Shown here in pieces: positions 6,426-10,449 of a stretch of DNA of 10,449 nucleotides (positions are counted from its first letter, which is position 1; each line of letters begins with the position of its first letter). The stretch spans positions 1 through 10,449 of the forward strand of contig CALXAZ010000011.1 of NCBI GenBank assembly GCA_944386395.1, given 5' to 3'. The notes under the pieces were generated by a model that saw only the letters and a program-made list of their open reading frames with translations, had not been told where the DNA came from and ran no database searches. The position numbers were made by a program, and so were the translations under genes. The DNA comes from an uncultured Clostridia bacterium (lineage in GTDB: Bacteria; Bacillota; Clostridia; Oscillospirales; JAAYOS01).

Positions 6426-8195
6426 TTGGACCTGATTTCTGTTTTGCAGCTGCTGGGAGGCGTTGGGCTGTTCCTTTATGGTATGAGCCTTCTGGGCGCA
6501 AGTCTTGAAAGGGTTGCGGGGGCAAGCCTTGAAAAGACCCTTGAAAAGCTTACAAACAACCGTATAAAGGGAGTGGCTCTTGGGGCTGTTGTCACAGGCG
6601 TAATACAGAGCTCTGCGGCAACGGTGGTCATGGTTGTGGGCTTTGTAAATGCAGGGATAATGAAGCTTGCCCAGGCTGTGCCCGTGATAATGGGTGCAAA
6701 CATAGGCACCACCGTCACCGGACAGATCCTCCGCCTCGGCGACATCGGCGATGGCAACATACTTCTCACCCTGCTCAAACCATCTTCCTTTGCGCCTGTT
6801 TGTATCGGTGTTGGAGCAGGGATAATGCTTATATCCAAACGGAGACGGACAAAGGACATTGCCTCGATAATCATTGGGCTTGGAATACTCTTCTTCGGCA
6901 TGACCACCATGGAGTCCACCCTCTCCCCTCTAAAGGAATCTGAGACCTTTCAGTCGATATTTTTCCTCTTTAAAAAACCATTCCTCGGTATACTGCTCGG
7001 GGCAGTCGTTACTGCCGTGCTCCAGAGCTCTTCAGCCGCAGTGGGCGTTCTCCAGGCAATATCCTCCACAGGCAGAATAACGTTCTCCATTGCCGCACCA
7101 ATAATACTCGGCATGAATATAGGCAAGTGCGTTACCGTCCTCATCGCAAGCATCGGCACAAATAAACAGGCAAAGCGCGCCGTATCGATAGATGTCATAA
7201 TAAACCTCATAGGTGTAGCCCTGTTTACAATCGTTGTGTACAGCTTTAATGCTATTATCGGCTTTAGCTTCTGGGATTCCTTTGTCAACCGCAGCAGCAT
7301 CGCTAATTTCCACACGCTTTTCAACGTCGTCACTTCTCTCGTTCTTCTCCCATTCTCCGGTCTGCTTATAAAGCTCTCCAGTGTAATAATCAAGGATAGG
7401 GAGCACTCCAAGATTGAGGAAGAGCTTGCCCTGCTTGATGACATATTTATCAAAACCCCGTCGCTTGCGCTCGAACAGAGCCGAAAGGTGATACTCAGCA
7501 TGGGCTCCGCTGTAAAGGAAAACTTTGAAAAGTGCGTATCAATGCTTGAAAATTACGATGAAAGGCTGGTCGCCGAGCTCGACGACAACGAGAGATTCCT
7601 CGACAAGTCGGAAACTATGCTTGTCGACTACCTTGTAAAGATAACCTCACAAAACCTCAGCGACAGCGACAGCCGGCTTGCAACCGAGCTTATGCACACT
7701 GTCGGCGACTTTGAGCGCATTGGCGACTACTGCATAAACATCCTCTCTGTTGCCGAGTACAACAAGAGCTCGGGGCTCACCTTCTCCTCCGAGGGGCGCG
7801 AAGAGCTCTCCTACATAAAATCAGCCGTCGCCGCGATAATAGATATGACCGTTGAGGCTTGCAGGACCGATGATATCGTGATTGCCGCGCGGGTGGAGCC
7901 TCTTGAGGAGACGATAGACATTATCGAAGAAACTCTCAAGGAAAAGCATATTTCCAGGCTGCAGAGTGGGCTTTGCAACACGCAGAGCGGGATATCCTTT
8001 GTTGAAATACTCACAAATATGGAGAGGATTGCGGATCACTGCTCAAATATTGCCGTGCACATTCTTCAGCGAATGAGCCGGCAAGGTACCTTCGATGCAC
8101 ACGAGCACCTCAGAAATATCCATCAGGGCGGTACGGAGGAGTACAAGGCTCTCTGCAGATACTATGAGTCGATATACTGCGACCCGATAAAATAG
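6426..8195 (+). CDS. Na+/phosphate cotransporter family protein with PhoU-like C-terminal domain
   Basis: From the TTG at 6426 this is 589 residues, the usual length for NptA/YjbB-like Na+/Pi symporters with a PhoU tail. The membrane half (about 1-322) is an inverted duplication. Each half has a QSS motif (61-63 in GVIQSSAATV, 200-202 in AVLQSSSAAV) followed by a glycine-rich GANIGTT (90-96) or GMNIGKC (229-235). These QSS motifs line the Na+ and phosphate sites in the SLC34/NptA family. Residues about 335-560 are helical with two PhoU signatures, DFERIGDYC (428-436) and NMERIADHC (531-539), probably metal-binding and regulatory. The protein should take up phosphate, or export it as reported for E. 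coli YjbB. It is monocistronic, with its own promoter and terminator. An upstream extension to 6300 would run through the promoter and is not supported. Confidence 0.92.
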   Translation: MDLISVLQLLGGVGLFLYGMSLLGASLERVAGASLEKTLEKLTNNRIKGVALGAVVTGVIQSSAATVVMVVGFVNAGIMKLAQAVPVIMGANIGTTVTGQILRLGDIGDGNILLTLLKPSSFAPVCIGVGAGIMLISKRRRTKDIASIIIGLGILFFGMTTMESTLSPLKESETFQSIFFLFKKPFLGILLGAVVTAVLQSSSAAVGVLQAISSTGRITFSIAAPIILGMNIGKCVTVLIASIGTNKQAKRAVSIDVIINLIGVALFTIVVYSFNAIIGFSFWDSFVNRSSIANFHTLFNVVTSLVLLPFSGLLIKLSSVIIKDREHSKIEEELALLDDIFIKTPSLALEQSRKVILSMGSAVKENFEKCVSMLENYDERLVAELDDNERFLDKSETMLVDYLVKITSQNLSDSDSRLATELMHTVGDFERIGDYCINILSVAEYNKSSGLTFSSEGREELSYIKSAVAAIIDMTVEACRTDDIVIAARVEPLEETIDIIEETLKEKHISRLQSGLCNTQSGISFVEILTNMERIADHCSNIAVHILQRMSRQGTFDAHEHLRNIHQGGTEEYKALCRYYESIYCDPIK

Positions 8196-8239
8196 CGCAG
8201 GGAAAAGTCCCGTAACCATATATTTTTCAAGATTGGTAT

Positions 8240-8270
8240 AAAAAAGACCGGGAACATCCCGGTCTTTTTT
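8240..8270. terminator. Bidirectional intrinsic terminator between convergent genes
   Basis: A 13-bp stem pairs AAAAAAGACCGGG (8240-8252) with CCCGGTCTTTTTT (8258-8270) around AACAT. It follows the phosphate-transporter stop (8193-8195) by 44 nt and lies 1 nt from the minus-strand AraC-type stop (8274-8272). The A and T tracts make it symmetrical, so it probably ends both transcripts. Confidence 0.92.
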
Positions 8271-8271
8271 G

Positions 8272-9342
8272 TTATCTGGTATCACGATACTCCTGCGGCG
8301 TCATCCCATACCTGTCGCGGAATATCCTGTAAAAATACGACTGGTTTGAATATCCCACGCTCCTCACAATGTCTGCCACCGAAATGTCGGAATATTTCAG
8401 CTTGTTTGCCGCCCCTATCAGCCTAAAGTCGAGCCTCACATCGGTAAAGCCTTTTCCAAATGTCCTCTTTATCAGCGACCCAAAATATGTCGGGGAATAG
8501 CCAAAGCTTGCCGCGGCGGTCTCAAGGGTACAGCTTGCACAGTTATTTTTTATGTAGTTGAGTATCTCATATATATCAGCGCCGCTATCTATACTCTTGA
8601 CCACCCTGCCCATATCTGCCCTGTAAACCCGCATAAGGTTTATAAACAGGAGTGTTATCAGGCTCTTCACTGCCTCGGTGCTGCCTGTCTCAGCATTTAT
8701 ATATTCACAGATTATATTTTCCATACACTCCTTTACCCGTGGATAGCGCTTTGTCCTGAAATGAAGATAGCAGCTGCTCCCTCGCTTTGCATCAAGCGCC
8801 TGCCGGAGAAACCCCGTTATCTGATCATCCTCCCCTATTGACTCATAAAACTGATAGGTGAAAAATTCAGGGCGCATAAGAAGGTTTATTGCTATGTCGC
8901 CCTCCATGGCGCAGTCGTTTATACGGTGGCGGGTATTCATATCTATGATGCAGATGTCCCCTTCGGTCATCTCTATCGTCTCGCTGTTTATCGTTTGGCT
9001 TATGTGCCCAGAATATACGTATAGCATCTCTATAAAGTCGTGCCGGTGGAATCCTCCATACCCAAATCTGTCGTGCTTATATACGTGAAAAAGCCCATCC
9101 CCCGGAAAAAACATCGAGCTTTTAAACTCATCGTTCCCCGCTGAAAATGGAGGGAATATCCCCCGCTGTTTCTCCTCCTGTTCCACAACATAACGCTCTT
9201 CCTCCGCAGTTAGCTCTATCCCAGATGCCCTCTTCTCTTTGAGGCTGCGCACACGCATGTTGTCCTCTATCCTCTCGTACAGAGCCACCTCCGTAGGGCT
9301 CTTCTCTCGCAGGAAGCTGCCAAGATTTGAAACTGTCAGCAT
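8272..9342 (-). CDS. AraC-family transcriptional regulator with cupin sensor domain
   Basis: The protein has 356 residues. About 65 N-terminal residues are charged and helical and come before the sensor. A cupin (AraC-type ligand-binding) domain spans about 75-165, with FHRHDFIEMLYVYSGH (98-113) and GDICIIDMNTRHRI (128-141) as its two conserved strands. The C-terminal AraC DNA-binding domain (about 258-356) has two helix-turn-helix units: LETAAASFGYSPTYFGSLIKR (273-293) and ISVADIVRSVGYSNQSYFYRIFR (320-342), ending in GMTPQEYR. It is expected to bind a sugar and activate transcription. The divergent rhamnosidase gene 240 nt away is the obvious target. The start is the ATG at 9342, with GGGAGGGG 5 nt upstream. 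A TTG reading at 9357 falls next to that ribosome site and is rejected. Confidence 0.9.
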   Translation of the reverse strand: MLTVSNLGSFLREKSPTEVALYERIEDNMRVRSLKEKRASGIELTAEEERYVVEQEEKQRGIFPPFSAGNDEFKSSMFFPGDGLFHVYKHDRFGYGGFHRHDFIEMLYVYSGHISQTINSETIEMTEGDICIIDMNTRHRINDCAMEGDIAINLLMRPEFFTYQFYESIGEDDQITGFLRQALDAKRGSSCYLHFRTKRYPRVKECMENIICEYINAETGSTEAVKSLITLLFINLMRVYRADMGRVVKSIDSGADIYEILNYIKNNCASCTLETAAASFGYSPTYFGSLIKRTFGKGFTDVRLDFRLIGAANKLKYSDISVADIVRSVGYSNQSYFYRIFRDRYGMTPQEYRDTR

Positions 9343-9360
9343 CTTATCCCCTCCCAAGAT

Positions 9361-9406
9361 GATATTTCAGGACAGTATCGATATTGATTCAGGTCATTGT
9401 GATATT
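9361..9406. repeat. GATATT / TCAGG(A/T)CA direct repeats, candidate AraC-type operator
   Basis: GATATT occurs at 9361-9366, 9380-9385 and 9401-9406 (steps of 19 and 21 nt). TCAGGACA at 9367-9374 is repeated as TCAGGTCA at 9389-9396 (step of 22 nt). Direct repeats about two helical turns apart are the usual arrangement of AraC-family half sites. They begin 19 nt before the regulator start codon, so they would also lie over its own promoter or leader. Confidence 0.5.
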
Positions 9407-9571
9407 TCCGATAACAAATTATTATTAAGCTGTAATTAATAACATTTTAATATTTAGATGATTCGCCGGTCATACCCAGAGCATATTCCCCGTGAATCCT
9501 ATGGATAGTATACAGCTTCAATCATTTTTTTGCAAACCATTTAACAAACATCTACTGTTTTTACTAAAGAA

Positions 9572-9576
9572 AGGAG
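9572..9576 (+). promoter_or_regulatory. Ribosome binding site of the rhamnosidase gene
   Basis: AGGAG lies 5 nt before the ATG at 9582 and fixes this start, since the preceding intergenic sequence has no other start with a good site. Confidence 0.8.
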
Positions 9577-9581
9577 AAAAT

Positions 9582-10449
9582 ATGGCAATAAAGCTTAAAA
9601 ACCTGCTGACAGAATTTCTCCCCGCTCCGCTCGGCATAGACAGCATAAGCCCCCGCTTTAGCTGGCAGTACGAGAGCCAGGATTTTGGTGTTTCGCAGGC
9701 GTCATATCACATCTCCGTCCGCAAAGGCGACACCATTGTCTGGGACAGCGGCACAGTTTTATCCGATGAATCGTCAGGCATTATTTATGACGGCGAAGCG
9801 CTGAAACCATGCACACGATACGACTGGGACGTAACCGCTGTAACAAAGAGCGGCGAGGCGCTTCATGCCGGCTCCCACTTTGAGACCGGTCTTATGGACG
9901 ACGGCTCACACGACATATGGGAAGGCGCCGAATGGATAGGCGCTCAGGAGAACACCCTTGCCTCACGCGCAAAGGGCATATTTAGGATAACTGCCGAGCT
10001 GCGCACAGGCAAAAGCGGCAAGGGGTCTGTCATCTTTGGCGCAAACGACCCGCGCCTTCTCGATTACACCAAAAACGACTATCTCATAAGCGGCGAAAAC
10101 TATATCCAGTACGAGCTTGACACCACGTCCTCCCCCGCCACAGTAAATATCTACAGGGTCGGCTACGCGCCCGGAGACACGGCAGAAAAACCGTTTGCCT
10201 CCTTCGAGGCAAAAGCTTTCGAGGGCGGAGATCCGATAATCACATCGGAAAACGCTTCTGATTTCCACACAATCACCATAGACGTTACCGGCAATTCCGC
10301 CTATACCTATATAGACGGTATCCTTGCCGATTCGGAGATAAAGACCATGCGACGCCCACCGATGGGCGGGGGGGAGCCTGAGGAGCACAAGATGGTCACC
10401 GCCCGCCAGCGCAACCCTACGGCTGAAAACAATACCCCCACATACGCAA
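9582..10449 (+). CDS. Probable alpha-L-rhamnosidase (GH78), N-terminal part, partial
   Basis: The frame is open from the ATG at 9582 to the window edge (289 residues). The first 100 residues form a fibronectin-like domain opening with LLTEFLPAPLGIDSISPRFSW (8-28), the characteristic start of bacterial GH78 rhamnosidases, and ending CTRYDWDVTAVTKSGEA...HFETGL. AEWIGA (116-121) followed by RAKGIFRITAEL matches the start of the next family domain. Residues about 145-250 look like an inserted beta-sandwich, with IFGANDPRLL at 151-160 and FHTITIDVTGNSAYTYIDG at 228-246. The catalytic (alpha/alpha)6 barrel lies beyond the window. The enzyme would release terminal L-rhamnose from plant polysaccharide or glycosides. 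No signal peptide is visible, suggesting an intracellular enzyme acting on imported oligosaccharides or glycosides. The divergent AraC-type gene is its likely regulator. Confidence 0.8.
   Translation, partial: MAIKLKNLLTEFLPAPLGIDSISPRFSWQYESQDFGVSQASYHISVRKGDTIVWDSGTVLSDESSGIIYDGEALKPCTRYDWDVTAVTKSGEALHAGSHFETGLMDDGSHDIWEGAEWIGAQENTLASRAKGIFRITAELRTGKSGKGSVIFGANDPRLLDYTKNDYLISGENYIQYELDTTSSPATVNIYRVGYAPGDTAEKPFASFEAKAFEGGDPIITSENASDFHTITIDVTGNSAYTYIDGILADSEIKTMRRPPMGGGEPEEHKMVTARQRNPTAENNTPTYA

Larger units (their letters stand above)
9343..9581. promoter_or_regulatory. Divergent control region between AraC-type regulator and rhamnosidase gene
   Basis: This 239-nt non-coding region holds direct repeats next to the regulator (9361-9406) and an AT-rich core (9411-9456). 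One plus-strand promoter candidate is TTGTGA (9397-9402) with TATTAT (9420-9425), 17-nt spacing. A second is TTGCAA (9530-9535) with a poor TACTGT (9553-9558). Weak -35 and -10 elements are usual where an AraC-type activator is needed. No convincing promoter was found for the regulator itself, and no clear catabolite-repression (cre) site. Confidence 0.5.

Noticed and set aside
6476..7501. Two long minus-strand frames inside the phosphate transporter
   Set aside because: They lie opposite conserved membrane segments with QSS motifs; Met/Thr/Pro-rich shadow sequence, no promoter or ribosome site.
10368..10374. Run of seven Gs in the rhamnosidase gene as a phase-variable switch
   Set aside because: It encodes GGG in an intact frame and is short; a single instance gives no evidence of phase variation, though it is a place where sequencing errors could hide.
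9963..10388. Minus-strand frame of 141 codons within the rhamnosidase gene
   Set aside because: The plus strand encodes a recognisable GH78 N-terminus with a strong ribosome site; the antisense frame matches nothing.
1..10449. CRISPR array, IS element, tRNA or rRNA
   Set aside because: No regularly spaced short repeats, transposase motifs, or cloverleaf/rRNA-like sequence seen; the only tandem repeats are coding Ig-like units.

Overview
The window looks like chromosomal DNA from an anaerobic Clostridia-type member of the Bacillota. The evidence is strong Shine-Dalgarno sites (GGGAGG, AGGAG), sigma-A-type promoters, UUG start use, compact intrinsic terminators, an SLH-anchored surface protein, and a layout of AraC regulator next to a glycoside hydrolase of the gut-anaerobe kind. 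This assignment is inference from gene style; no marker gene fixes the genus.

Layout. (1) Positions 1-988, plus strand: the 3' end of a DHHA1-domain protein (AlaX-type tRNA editing protein or alanyl-tRNA synthetase C-terminus) overlaps by 4 nt a ThpR/LigT-type RNA 2',3'-cyclic phosphodiesterase. A bidirectional terminator follows. (2) Positions 1019-2568, minus strand: a two-gene operon in which a small PII-like protein is translated first and overlaps by 4 nt a NapA-like (CPA2, Asp-Asp motif) cation/proton antiporter. A promoter is visible upstream. (3) Positions 2752-6111, minus strand: one large secreted surface protein with a signal peptide, three SLH domains, a Ser/Thr/Gly-rich beta region, four tandem Ig-like repeats that become steadily more acidic, an FN3-like domain, a cadherin-like sandwich and a hydrophilic tail. 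(4) Positions 6112-6425: a divergent, AT-rich promoter region with a palindrome over the -35 of the surface-protein promoter. (5) Positions 6426-8195, plus strand: a Na+/phosphate cotransporter with a PhoU-like tail, starting at UUG. (6) Positions 8272-9342, minus strand: an AraC-family regulator. (7) Positions 9343-9581: a divergent control region with direct repeats spaced about two helical turns apart. (8) Positions 9582-10449, plus strand: the 5' part of a probable GH78 alpha-L-rhamnosidase.

Functional links. The PII-like protein probably senses a ligand and controls the antiporter co-expressed with it. The AraC-type protein probably senses a sugar and controls the rhamnosidase divergent from it, and perhaps itself, through the direct repeats. 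The surface protein and the phosphate transporter share an upstream region but have no evident functional link. No mobile element, CRISPR array, tRNA or rRNA was seen. No wholly new multi-gene system is apparent. The most interesting points are the PII-like/antiporter pair, the charge gradient in the Ig-like repeats, and the two candidate operators.
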